This document shows positions 1-5,282 of a DNA stretch of 5,743 nt, piece by piece (position 1 is the stretch's first letter; every line of letters starts with the position of its first letter). The DNA comes from Pseudomonadota bacterium (GTDB taxonomy: Bacteria; Pseudomonadota; Alphaproteobacteria; Rhizobiales; Xanthobacteraceae), in assembly GCA_023433965.1 (NCBI GenBank), contig JAEYTQ010000603.1, positions 1-5,743 of the forward strand, in the 5' to 3' direction. Position numbers and translations under genes: made by a program. The notes beneath the pieces were generated by a model. It had not been told where the DNA came from, made no database searches, and saw nothing but the letters and a program-made list of their open reading frames with translations.

Positions 1-162
1 CCCCCGGCGCCTGCGCCTGCGCCGCAGCAGGCAGCGCCCGCCGTGACGCCTCCGCCCGCCCCCGCGGTGGCCGCGGCACCTCCGGCGCCACCTCCACCAC
101 CTGCGCCGGCACCCGCCCCGGTTCAGGCCGCAGCGGCGAGCGCTCCGCCGCCCGCGGCCACG
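1..162 (+). repeat. Pro/Ala-rich low-complexity coding stretch
   Basis: About 54 codons encode an irregular run of Pro and Ala (APAP, PPPPP and AAAA tracts) with a few Val and Gln. The DNA is very GC-rich, built from ccg, ccc, gcg and gcc codons with no exact tandem unit. It belongs to the DUF2147 gene and forms its linker. Such tracts are prone to length variation and assembly error. Confidence 0.7.
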
Positions 163-471
163 CGCGATCTCAGTTCACCGCTCGGCGTCTGGCTCACCGA
201 GGAGAAAGAAGGCAAGGTCCGCATCGAGCAATGCGGCACCAACCTCTGCGGCTATTCGGTCGATTCCAAATCGAACCAGAACGGCGAGCAGGTGCTGATC
301 AACATGAAGCCCGGCAAAGACCAGAAATGGTCCGGCCGCATCCTCGATCCGAACTCGGGCTCGACCTACGATTCGACCATCGCGATGAAGGGCACCGACC
401 GGCTGCGCGTGCAGGGCTGCACCTTCGGCGGCATGTTCTGCGGCGGCCAGACCTGGACACGGGCGAACTGA
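1..471 (+). CDS. DUF2147 domain protein with Pro/Ala-rich linker (5' partial)
   Basis: The reading frame is open from the first base of the window, so the N-terminus, probably with a signal peptide, lies upstream. The GTG at 43 sits inside the low-complexity stretch and is unlikely to be the true start. 156 residues are visible. Residues 1-54 are almost entirely Pro, Ala, Val and Gln. Residues about 58-156 match the DUF2147 pattern: SSPLGVWLTEE, a KVRIEQCG segment, LCGY, then WSGRILDPNSGSTYDSTI, a DRLRVQGC segment, and a terminal FCGGQTWTR. Four cysteines (C78, C83, C140, C147) could form two disulfides, consistent with export. DUF2147 proteins are small, mostly secreted or periplasmic, beta-rich and of unknown biochemical role. 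The Pro/Ala stretch probably acts as a flexible linker or a cell-wall-spanning spacer. Domain assignment is confident; function is unknown. Confidence 0.85.
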   Translation, partial: PPAPAPAPQQAAPAVTPPPAPAVAAAPPAPPPPPAPAPAPVQAAAASAPPPAATRDLSSPLGVWLTEEKEGKVRIEQCGTNLCGYSVDSKSNQNGEQVLINMKPGKDQKWSGRILDPNSGSTYDSTIAMKGTDRLRVQGCTFGGMFCGGQTWTRAN

Positions 472-496
472 GGTTCGCGGTCGACCTCGCGATCGA

Positions 497-525
497 AGGG
501 CCCGCGACGCGGGCCCTGTGCTTTT
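497..525 (+). terminator. Rho-independent terminator after the DUF2147 gene
   Basis: A perfect inverted repeat pairs 497-505 (agggcccgc) with 509-517 (gcgggccct): nine base pairs, almost all G-C, closed by a 3-nt loop. It starts about 25 nt after the stop codon and is followed by gtgctttt, giving a short four-T tract at 522-525. The stem is strong and the T-tract weak, so termination is likely but may be partial. Confidence 0.6.
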
Positions 526-648
526 GCTACGCTGCCGGTTGCAAGGTGCGCGACATCACAGGGCGCAGTTCGCGCGTGAGCCCCCTCACATCGCCGATGT
601 CCGCGCTCGTGCCACGATCCCCCGCATGGTCAACCACAGGGGCGTGTC

Positions 649-1005
649 ATGAACGGCTTTCGCCAAGGTCTCTTCGCCACCCTCGTCGCCATCGCCGTGC
701 CGCTCGCGCCGGCTGATGCCGCGACGACCACTTTCGACGGCACATGGAATGTCCGCATCGCCTCGTCGAGCGGGACCTGCGGCGATGGCGCAACGGTGGC
801 GATCGGCATCAACAACGGCCAGATCGCCTCGAGCAGCGCGGCCGTCACGGCATCCGGCCGCGTGGCCGACGCCGGCAGCATCAACGTCACCTTGAGCACC
901 GGCATCAAGCGCGCCGTCGGCTTCGGCCGGCTCAGCGGCACGTCCGGCTCCGGCACCTGGCGCGGGACCATGTGCACGGGCACCTGGACGGCGGAGAAGA
1001 TGTGA
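649..1005 (+). CDS. Small secreted protein of unknown function (118 aa)
   Basis: The ATG at 649 follows an AGGGG Shine-Dalgarno at 638-642 with six bases between. The N-terminus is a textbook Sec signal peptide: MNGFRQG, a hydrophobic core LFATLVAIAVPLAP, then ADA with probable cleavage after residue 24. The mature part (about 94 aa) is rich in Gly, Ser and Thr, starts with TFDGTWNVRI, and ends with CTGTWTAEKM. It has two cysteines (C44, C109) that probably pair. The repeated GTW motif at both ends and alternating polar/nonpolar residues suggest a small closed beta-sheet or barrel, possibly lipocalin-like; that is inference. I do not recognise a named family. It is separated from the upstream gene by a terminator and 178 nt, so it is probably transcribed alone, and it ends just before a large palindrome. 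Confidence 0.75.
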   Translation: MNGFRQGLFATLVAIAVPLAPADAATTTFDGTWNVRIASSSGTCGDGATVAIGINNGQIASSSAAVTASGRVADAGSINVTLSTGIKRAVGFGRLSGTSGSGTWRGTMCTGTWTAEKM

Positions 1006-1010
1006 GCCTG

Positions 1011-1062
1011 GTGTCCCGGATCTGCGACGCATCGCCCGGGCGATGCGTCTTGTCCGGGACAC
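1011..1062. repeat. Compound palindrome, likely REP-type element / bidirectional terminator
   Basis: Two nested inverted repeats lie between convergent genes. The outer arms are 1011-1020 (gtgtcccgga) and 1053-1062 (tccgggacac), ten perfect pairs. The inner 24 bp at 1026-1049 form an uninterrupted perfect palindrome with half-site gacgcatcgccc. The arms are separated by a small asymmetric bulge (5 nt left, 3 nt right). The gtgtcccgga ... tccgggacac ends resemble the dispersed intergenic palindromes I remember from Bradyrhizobium genomes; that resemblance is recall, not a search. There is no clear T-run on either side. The likely role is to stop or stabilise both convergent transcripts. Confidence 0.65.
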
Positions 1063-1071
1063 GAGACGCCG

Positions 1072-1476
1072 TCAGCCCAACGCCGCCCCGTACTCCGCGT
1101 CCGTCACCGGCTCCAGCCAGGTCGAATAGACGCCGTCGAGCGCTTCCTGCATGGCGATGTGGCACATGCCGTTGGTCGGCGATGCCCCGTGCCAGTGCAG
1201 TTCGCCCGGCGGAATCCAGACGGTGTCGCCGGGACGGATCTCGCGGATCGGCCCGCCCTTGGTCTGCACGCGCCCGACGCCCGAGATGACGTAGAGCGTC
1301 TGCCCGAGGGGATGATGATGCCAGTTGGTGCGGGCGCCCGGCTCGAACGCGACGCGCGAGCAGTTCAGCCGCGCCGGCGCGGGCGCCATGATGACAGGGT
1401 CCTGCCATACGGTGCCGGTGAAGTTTTCCTTGGGCGCGCGGCGGGTCGGCCGCGTGCCTGCAACTGTGATCTCCAT
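1072..1476 (-). CDS. Single-domain cupin, hydroxynitrile lyase-like
   Basis: This is a 134-aa protein beginning MEITVAG at the ATG at 1476. An in-frame ATG at 1533 would run back into the upstream gene and is rejected. An AGGAGCAAGGA ribosome-binding stretch sits just before 1476. The order is: N-terminal strand (1-25), the FTGTVWQDP segment (19-27), cupin motif 1 around 46-66 (PGARTNWHHHPLGQTLY) and motif 2 around 82-98 (PGDTVWIPPGELHWHGA). H53, H55, Q59 and H94 fall at the metal-ligand positions I recall for the Mn-dependent cupin hydroxynitrile lyases such as the Granulicella tundricola enzyme, and H106 is also present. This supports a metal-bound cupin fold; the true substrate is unknown. 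Members are often annotated only as cupin proteins. It is the second gene of an operon with the RraA-like gene, 16 nt downstream of its stop. Confidence 0.85.
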   Translation of the reverse strand: MEITVAGTRPTRRAPKENFTGTVWQDPVIMAPAPARLNCSRVAFEPGARTNWHHHPLGQTLYVISGVGRVQTKGGPIREIRPGDTVWIPPGELHWHGASPTNGMCHIAMQEALDGVYSTWLEPVTDAEYGAALG

Positions 1477-1492
1477 GGGGTCCTTGCTCCTG

Positions 1493-2191
1493 TTACTTCT
1501 TGCTCGCGGCGTAGCGCGCCTTGGTCTCGGCATTCATGGGATAGAGGCCCGGCAGCACCGCGCCGTTGTTCACCTCACCCACGATCCAGGCCTCCATCCG
1601 CTCCTGCTCGACGCCCTCGGCGAGCACGTGCTCGAGCATCGCCTGCGGGATCAGCACGCAGCCGTCCTGGTCGGCGACCACGATGTCGTTCGGGAAAACG
1701 GCAACGCCGCCGCAGCCGATCGGCTCGCCCCAGCCGACGAAGGTGAGGCCCGCGACCGAAGGCGGCGCGGCATAGCCGTCGCACCACACGGGCAGATTGG
1801 TGCCGAGCACGCCCTCGACGTCACGCACCACGCCGTCGGTGACGAGCGCCGTGACGCCGCGCTTGACCATGCGCGCGCAGAGAATGTCGCCGAAGATGCC
1901 GGCATCGGTGATGCCCATGGCGTCGACCACGGCGATGCAGCCTTCCGGCATCGCCTCGATCGCGGTGCGGGTCGAGATCGGCGAGGACCAGGATTCCGGC
2001 GTCGCCAGATCCTCGCGCGCCGGCACGAAGCGCAGCGTGAAGGCCGGTCCCACCAGGCGCGGCAGGCCCGGGCGCAGCGGCCGCGCGCCCCGCATCCACA
2101 CATTGCGCAGGCCCTTCTTCAGCAGGACCGTGGTGATCGTGGCGGTGGTGATGCCGGCAAGGGTCTTGCGGGCTTCGGGGGACAGCGACAT
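1493..2191 (-). CDS. RraA-family protein, probable metal-dependent aldolase/decarboxylase
   Basis: A 232-aa protein starting MSLSPEARKTL at the ATG at 2191. The frame is open further upstream to 2317, but the extra residues look like translated non-coding sequence. The RraA fold core is visible at 48-135: VGPAFTLR, then AVVDAMG, then GDILCARMVKRG, then VTDGVVRDVEG. D102, R123 and D124 reproduce the D-x20-R-D motif of class II HMG/CHA aldolases and related oxaloacetate decarboxylases. Family members bind a divalent metal and cleave pyruvate-yielding 2-oxo acids. The protein is longer than E. coli RraA (about 160 aa) because of N- and C-terminal extensions. Members are often labelled regulator of RNase E activity or, wrongly, dimethylmenaquinone methyltransferase; the active-site motif argues for an enzyme. 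It is the first gene of the operon with the cupin. Its ribosome-binding site is weak (GGAG about 13 nt upstream). Confidence 0.85.
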   Translation of the reverse strand: MSLSPEARKTLAGITTATITTVLLKKGLRNVWMRGARPLRPGLPRLVGPAFTLRFVPAREDLATPESWSSPISTRTAIEAMPEGCIAVVDAMGITDAGIFGDILCARMVKRGVTALVTDGVVRDVEGVLGTNLPVWCDGYAAPPSVAGLTFVGWGEPIGCGGVAVFPNDIVVADQDGCVLIPQAMLEHVLAEGVEQERMEAWIVGEVNNGAVLPGLYPMNAETKARYAASKK

Positions 2192-2451
2192 GGACGAGAA
2201 CGAGCTCCGGGGTGCGGGACAGAACGCGCGCATCTTGCGAGCCGCAAGCCCTGCGTCAAGGGCCAAGAGGCGCGCAATAACGCAGGGCCGCCAGCCTGTT
2301 ATGCCACGCGATAACAAGGCTTTATCATGTGCCCCTGCATTAATTTATTGGACTTGCGGGCGCATTTACGCGAAGCAGGACAAAGCGGAACCTGAACAGC
2401 CGGGGGCCGCGCTCCCGTGAAGCCCGATTTCGACAGCGCTCTGACAGCTCA
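2192..2451. promoter_or_regulatory. Divergent intergenic region (RraA-like operon / pxp operon)
   Basis: These 260 nt separate divergently read start codons and must hold both promoters. The centre, about 2274-2370, is clearly more A/T-rich than the flanking coding DNA (for example ttaatttattgg at 2340-2351). A TTGGAC at 2348-2353 is a possible -35 element for pxpB, but I see no good -10 at the right distance. A small hairpin at 2234-2248 (cttgcg/cgcaag) lies in the probable 5' leader of the RraA-like gene. pxpB has no obvious Shine-Dalgarno immediately upstream of its ATG. Confidence 0.5.
2293..2321. promoter_or_regulatory. Putative operator dyad, TGTTAT-N8-ATAACA
   Basis: TGTTAT (2297-2302) and ATAACA (2311-2316) form a perfect inverted repeat around an 8-nt spacer. 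Outside them AGCC (2293-2296) pairs with GGCT (2318-2321) after one unpaired A, giving ten paired positions. Further ATAA/TTAT half-sites occur at 2277-2281 (ataac) and 2322-2326 (ttatc). The position between divergent genes and the A/T-rich half-sites in GC-rich DNA suggest binding by a dimeric regulator. No regulator gene is in the window, so the family is unknown. A hairpin in the mRNA leader is the alternative reading. Confidence 0.45.
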
Positions 2452-3183
2452 ATGGCCGCGACGCTTCCCCCGCCCCGCCTTCTGCCCAGTGGCGACAGCG
2501 CCGTCACGGTCGAGTTCAGCCGCACCATTGATGACATCGCCAACCAGCGCGTGCTGGCGCTGGACAAGGCGCTCGCGGCAAGCCCGATCGAGGGCATCGC
2601 CGAGACCGTGCCGACCTATCGCTCCCTGCTGGTCCACTACGATCCCGGCCAGATCGGATTCGACGCGCTCGGCGACGAGCTGCTCGCGCTCGCCAGCCGA
2701 CCGCTGCCCCCGGCGACCAAGGCGCGCCGCTGGCGCATTCCCGTCGCCTATGGTGGCGAGCACGGCATCGATCTCGAAGACGTCGCCAAGACGCTGGGCA
2801 CGACCCCGGACGACATCGTCGCCCGGCAGGCGGGCGGCGACTACAAGGTCGCCATGATCGGCTTCACGCCGGGCTGGTCCTATCTCAGCGGCCTCGACAA
2901 GTTCCTGCACATGTCGCGACGGCAGTCCCCGCGCCTGCTGACGCCGGCCGGCACCATCTCGATCGGCGGCGTCCAGGCCGGCATCCAATGCCTGGCCGCA
3001 CCGAGCGGCTGGCATCTGCTCGGCCGCACGCCCGTCAGGACTTACCAGCTCCACCGCAATCCGACCTTCCTCACCGAGCCCGGCGATCGCGTGACGTTCT
3101 TCGCCATCGACCACAAGACGTTCGAGGACATGGACCGCGCGGCGGAAGCCGGCGAGATCGTCGCCGAGCAGGTGGACGCATGA
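2452..3183 (+). CDS. pxpB: 5-oxoprolinase subunit PxpB (KipI family)
   Basis: A 243-aa protein of the KipI/PxpB family, one of three subunits of the ATP-dependent 5-oxoprolinase that opens 5-oxo-L-proline to L-glutamate in the cytoplasm. Landmarks are an N-terminal domain (about 8-85) with the GDSAVTVEF start and the TYRSLLVHYDP segment. The C-terminal cyclophilin-like domain (about 92-220) carries GFTPGWSYL at 137-145, TPAGTISIGGVQAG at 164-177, GWHLLGRTP at 186-194 and EPGDRVTFFAI at 209-219. Length is normal for the family. In Bacillus the homologue KipI inhibits the sporulation kinase KinA, a role not expected here because the pxpC and pxpA partners follow directly. The ATG at 2452 fits the family N-terminus, but no clear Shine-Dalgarno precedes it. 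Its stop overlaps the pxpC start by ATGA. Confidence 0.93.
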   Translation: MAATLPPPRLLPSGDSAVTVEFSRTIDDIANQRVLALDKALAASPIEGIAETVPTYRSLLVHYDPGQIGFDALGDELLALASRPLPPATKARRWRIPVAYGGEHGIDLEDVAKTLGTTPDDIVARQAGGDYKVAMIGFTPGWSYLSGLDKFLHMSRRQSPRLLTPAGTISIGGVQAGIQCLAAPSGWHLLGRTPVRTYQLHRNPTFLTEPGDRVTFFAIDHKTFEDMDRAAEAGEIVAEQVDA

Positions 3184-4217
3184 GCCGGCTCGTCGTCTCC
3201 AGCATCGGCCCGGCCAGCTCCGTTCAGGACGGCGGCCGCCACGGCGCGCAGCGCTACGGCCTGACGGTCAGCGGCGCCATGGACCGGCTGTCGCTCGCGA
3301 CGGCGAACACGCTGGTCGGCAACGAGCCGTTCGCAGCCGCCGTCGAGATCGGTCCGTTCGGCGCCGCCTTCACTGCCCGCGACGGCGCCATCCGCGTGGC
3401 GATATCAGGCGCGCCGCGCAATGCGGACGTCGCCGGCAGCCCGGTCGCGATGGACAGTTCGGTGACGCTGAAGGACGGCGAGACGCTGACGCTGGGCTTT
3501 GCTCGCGGCGGTGCCTTCACCTATCTGGCGATCGAGGGCACCATCAAGGGCGAGCCGGTGTTCGGCAGTCTCGCCGTGAATGCCCGCGCCGGTCTCGGCA
3601 GCCCCTATCCGCGCCCGCTTCAGGCGGGCGACGAATTCGCGGTGGATGCTGCAAGCGGTGCGAGCGAGCTGCGCATCGAGCTGCCCAAGCCTGCGGCCGG
3701 TCCGATCCGCGTGCTGCTGGGCCCGCAGGACGACGAGTTCGACGAGGCCAACAAGGCGCTGTTTCTGAACAGCGAGTGGAAGATCTCGGCGACCTCCGAT
3801 CGGATGGGCTACCGGCTCGAGGGCCCCGCCATCAAGCATCTGCACGGCCACAACATCGTCTCCGACGGCACCGTGAACGGCAGCATCCAGGTGCCCGGCA
3901 ACGGCGCGCCGATCGCGCTGATGATGGACCGCGGCACCTCCGGCGGCTATCCGAAGATCGCAACCGTGATCACGGCCGATATCGGTCGCCTCTCCCAGAC
4001 CTCCGCAGGCACCGCGTTCCGGTTCCAAGCCGTCAGCATGGCCGAAGCGCAGGACGAGGCGCGCAAGTTCGCGCAACTGATCCGCAGCCTGCCCGATCGC
4101 CTGCGTCCCGCCGACACCGTCGCGCTCAACATCGCGGCGCTCAGCGATGCTAACGTGGCGGGCCACGCGGTCAGCGCCGTCGATGCCGGCACCTGGCTGG
4201 TCGCGGCGGAGCCATGA
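3180..4217 (+). CDS. pxpC: 5-oxoprolinase subunit PxpC (KipA / biotin-dependent carboxyltransferase-like family)
   Basis: A 345-aa subunit that works with PxpB and PxpA in ATP-dependent 5-oxoproline cleavage. The ATG at 3180 overlaps the pxpB stop (ATGA) and follows an AGGTGG-type ribosome-binding stretch; the longer open frame back to 2988 only shadows pxpB. Family landmarks in order are [15 protein letters not shown] at 13-27, [19 protein letters not shown] at 31-49, [10 protein letters not shown] at 113-122, the [10 protein letters not shown] segment at 144-153, [11 protein letters not shown] at 206-216, [20 protein letters not shown] at 234-253 and [17 protein letters not shown] at 255-271. 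The family is also called allophanate hydrolase subunit 2-like; the absence of urea carboxylase genes and the presence of pxpA favour 5-oxoprolinase. Length is close to the family norm. The coupled start suggests fixed subunit stoichiometry. Confidence 0.93.
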   Translation: MSRLVVSSIGPASSVQDGGRHGAQRYGLTVSGAMDRLSLATANTLVGNEPFAAAVEIGPFGAAFTARDGAIRVAISGAPRNADVAGSPVAMDSSVTLKDGETLTLGFARGGAFTYLAIEGTIKGEPVFGSLAVNARAGLGSPYPRPLQAGDEFAVDAASGASELRIELPKPAAGPIRVLLGPQDDEFDEANKALFLNSEWKISATSDRMGYRLEGPAIKHLHGHNIVSDGTVNGSIQVPGNGAPIALMMDRGTSGGYPKIATVITADIGRLSQTSAGTAFRFQAVSMAEAQDEARKFAQLIRSLPDRLRPADTVALNIAALSDANVAGHAVSAVDAGTWLVAAEP

Positions 4218-4252
4218 GCGACAACACGACCAGAGGCGGAGAGCACCCATGA
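4214..4252 (+). other. 12-codon minicistron linking pxpC and pxpA
   Basis: An ATG at 4214 lies inside the pxpC end (ATGA overlap) and opens a frame encoding [12 protein letters not shown]. Its stop TGA at 4250-4252 in turn overlaps the pxpA ATG at 4249. The pxpA ribosome-binding stretch (GGCGGAGAG, about 4235-4243) lies within it. A ribosome ending pxpC could restart here and again at pxpA, giving a coupling relay. The peptide itself resembles nothing I know. It could be chance, since ATGA overlaps are common in this genome style. Confidence 0.35.
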
Positions 4253-5016
4253 AGGCAGTCGACCTGAATTGTGACCTCGGCGAGGGTTTCGGCGCGTGGG
4301 AGATGGGCAACGACGCCGCCATGATCGAGCTCGCAAGCTCGGTCAACGTCGCCTGCGGCTTCCATGCCGGCGATCCCGACATCATGCGCCGGACGGTGGA
4401 ACTGGCGAAGGCGCGCGGCGTCTCGGTCGGCGCCCATCCCGGCTACCGCGACCTGCACGGCTTCGGCCGGCATCCGATCGCGGGCCTCAAGGCCTCGGAG
4501 ATCGAGAACCTCGTCGCCTACCAGATCGGCGCGTTGCAGGCGATCGCGAGCGCGGCCGGCCACAAGGTGACGCATGTGAAGGCGCATGGCGCGCTCTCCA
4601 ACGTCGCCTGCGAGGACGACATGACGGCGAAGGCGATCGCTGCCGGCATCAAGGCGGTCGATCCCGGCCTGATCTTCGTCGTGCTCGCCAATTCGAAATT
4701 GGTGAAAGCTGGTGAAGACGCCAACCTGCCGATGGTACACGAGGTGTTCGCCGACCGCGCCTTTGAGGACGACGGCAATCTCGTCTCGCGCAAGAAGCCC
4801 GGCGCGGTGCTGCACGACGCCAGGGCGATCGCCGAGCGCGTGGTGCGCATGGTTCAGGACGGCGCGGTGGTGTCGGTGACGGGCAAGGTCATCAAGATGC
4901 GCACCGATACGGTTTGCATCCACGGCGACACGCCCGGCGCGGTCGAGATCGCGCGCGGCGTGCGGCAGGCGTTGAAGGAAGCGGGGATCGAGGTCGCGCC
5001 GTTCAAGCGCGGGTGA
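4249..5016 (+). CDS. pxpA: 5-oxoprolinase subunit PxpA (LamB/YcsF family)
   Basis: A 255-aa protein of the LamB/YcsF family, the third 5-oxoprolinase subunit, with a polysaccharide-deacetylase-like TIM-barrel fold. The ATG at 4249 is chosen because the family begins with the [15 protein letters not shown] pattern and a GGAGAG ribosome-binding site precedes it; the open frame back to 4147 shadows pxpC. Landmarks are [11 protein letters not shown] at 5-15, [13 protein letters not shown] at 31-43, [15 protein letters not shown] at 60-74, [10 protein letters not shown] at 109-118 and [10 protein letters not shown] at 222-231. The conserved Asp/His residues in these blocks probably form the catalytic and ligand site. 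The segment usually written KPHGALYN reads KAHGALSN here, a mild deviation. It is the last gene of the operon, ending about 20 nt before a repeat doublet. No dedicated 5-oxoproline transporter is visible. Confidence 0.93.
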   Translation: MKAVDLNCDLGEGFGAWEMGNDAAMIELASSVNVACGFHAGDPDIMRRTVELAKARGVSVGAHPGYRDLHGFGRHPIAGLKASEIENLVAYQIGALQAIASAAGHKVTHVKAHGALSNVACEDDMTAKAIAAGIKAVDPGLIFVVLANSKLVKAGEDANLPMVHEVFADRAFEDDGNLVSRKKPGAVLHDARAIAERVVRMVQDGAVVSVTGKVIKMRTDTVCIHGDTPGAVEIARGVRQALKEAGIEVAPFKRG

Positions 5017-5030
5017 CGCACATCAGGTGA

Positions 5031-5121
5031 CGTAGAGTGGATTGGGGAAGCGCAATCCACCACGCCTCAGCGAATGCCGAGCGACGTTGGTGGGTTACGC
5101 CTTCGGCTAACCCACCTTACG
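5031..5121. repeat. Two-hairpin palindromic repeat (REP doublet)
   Basis: The first hairpin has perfect 8-bp arms, GTGGATTG at 5037-5044 and CAATCCAC at 5053-5060, around an 8-nt loop. The second has perfect 9-bp arms, GGTGGGTTA at 5089-5097 and TAACCCACC at 5108-5116, with a further GCC/GGC pairing inside. The element ends, cgtagagtgg (5031-5040) and ccaccttacg (5112-5121), are inverted copies matching at 8 of 10 positions, so the whole has the form of a small terminal-inverted-repeat unit. The gtggatt...aatccac plus gtgggtta...taaccc pattern is one I remember as highly repeated between genes in Bradyrhizobium; this is recall. It lies between the convergent ends of pxpA and the small membrane protein gene, and may end both transcripts. 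Confidence 0.7.
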
Positions 5122-5129
5122 CAGTCACA

Positions 5130-5282
5130 TCAAAACGGATGCACCGACAGCGTCCCGAACACGATCGCCGCGATCACCGCAAACGCGCTGTACATCGCGA
5201 CGTGATGCAGGCTCGCACCGGTCCGCCGCGAGAGCGAACGCGCGTAGATGTGCAGCCTGGCTTCCGCCGATAATTCGCGCAT
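5130..5282 (-). CDS. Small single-pass membrane protein (50 aa)
   Basis: The - strand ATG at 5282 follows a GGAGA Shine-Dalgarno (5289-5293 on the + strand) at ideal distance. The 50-aa product starts MRELSAEARLHIYARSL and ends GTLSVHPF. Residues 1-27 are charged and probably helical, with a basic RSLSRR patch at 15-20. Residues about 29-47 (starting AMYSAFAVIAAIVFG) form one hydrophobic transmembrane segment, and a three-residue HPF tail remains. The basic residues before the helix predict the N-terminus in the cytoplasm. The good ribosome-binding site, the clean amphipathic-then-hydrophobic layout and the G/C-biased codons argue for a real gene. No family is recognised. It is convergent with pxpA, with the repeat doublet between them. 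Confidence 0.72.
   Translation of the reverse strand: MRELSAEARLHIYARSLSRRTGASLHHVAMYSAFAVIAAIVFGTLSVHPF

Noticed and set aside
626..652. Eight-codon frame MVNHRGVS whose stop overlaps the start of the 649 gene
   Set aside because: It has no ribosome-binding site and is very short; the 649 gene has its own good Shine-Dalgarno, so coupling is not needed.
586..1062. Long - strand open frames opposite the secreted protein gene
   Set aside because: Their translations are Arg/Ala/Gly-rich shadow sequence typical of antisense frames in GC-rich DNA, whereas the + strand frame has a signal peptide and Shine-Dalgarno.
1325..2314. 329-codon + strand open frame opposite the RraA-like gene
   Set aside because: His/Arg/Ala-rich composition without domain motifs; the opposite strand encodes a recognisable RraA-family protein.
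2192..2317. N-terminal extension of the RraA-like protein
   Set aside because: The extra residues do not resemble the family and would cover the putative operator; the ATG at 2191 fits the family N-terminus.
3405..4385. 326-codon - strand frame opposite pxpC
   Set aside because: It runs antisense to a clearly recognisable pxpC and has shadow-type composition.
4688..4702. Perfect hairpin ccaatt/aattgg inside pxpA
   Set aside because: It is within a conserved coding segment, with no T-run and no positional logic; best explained by codon content.
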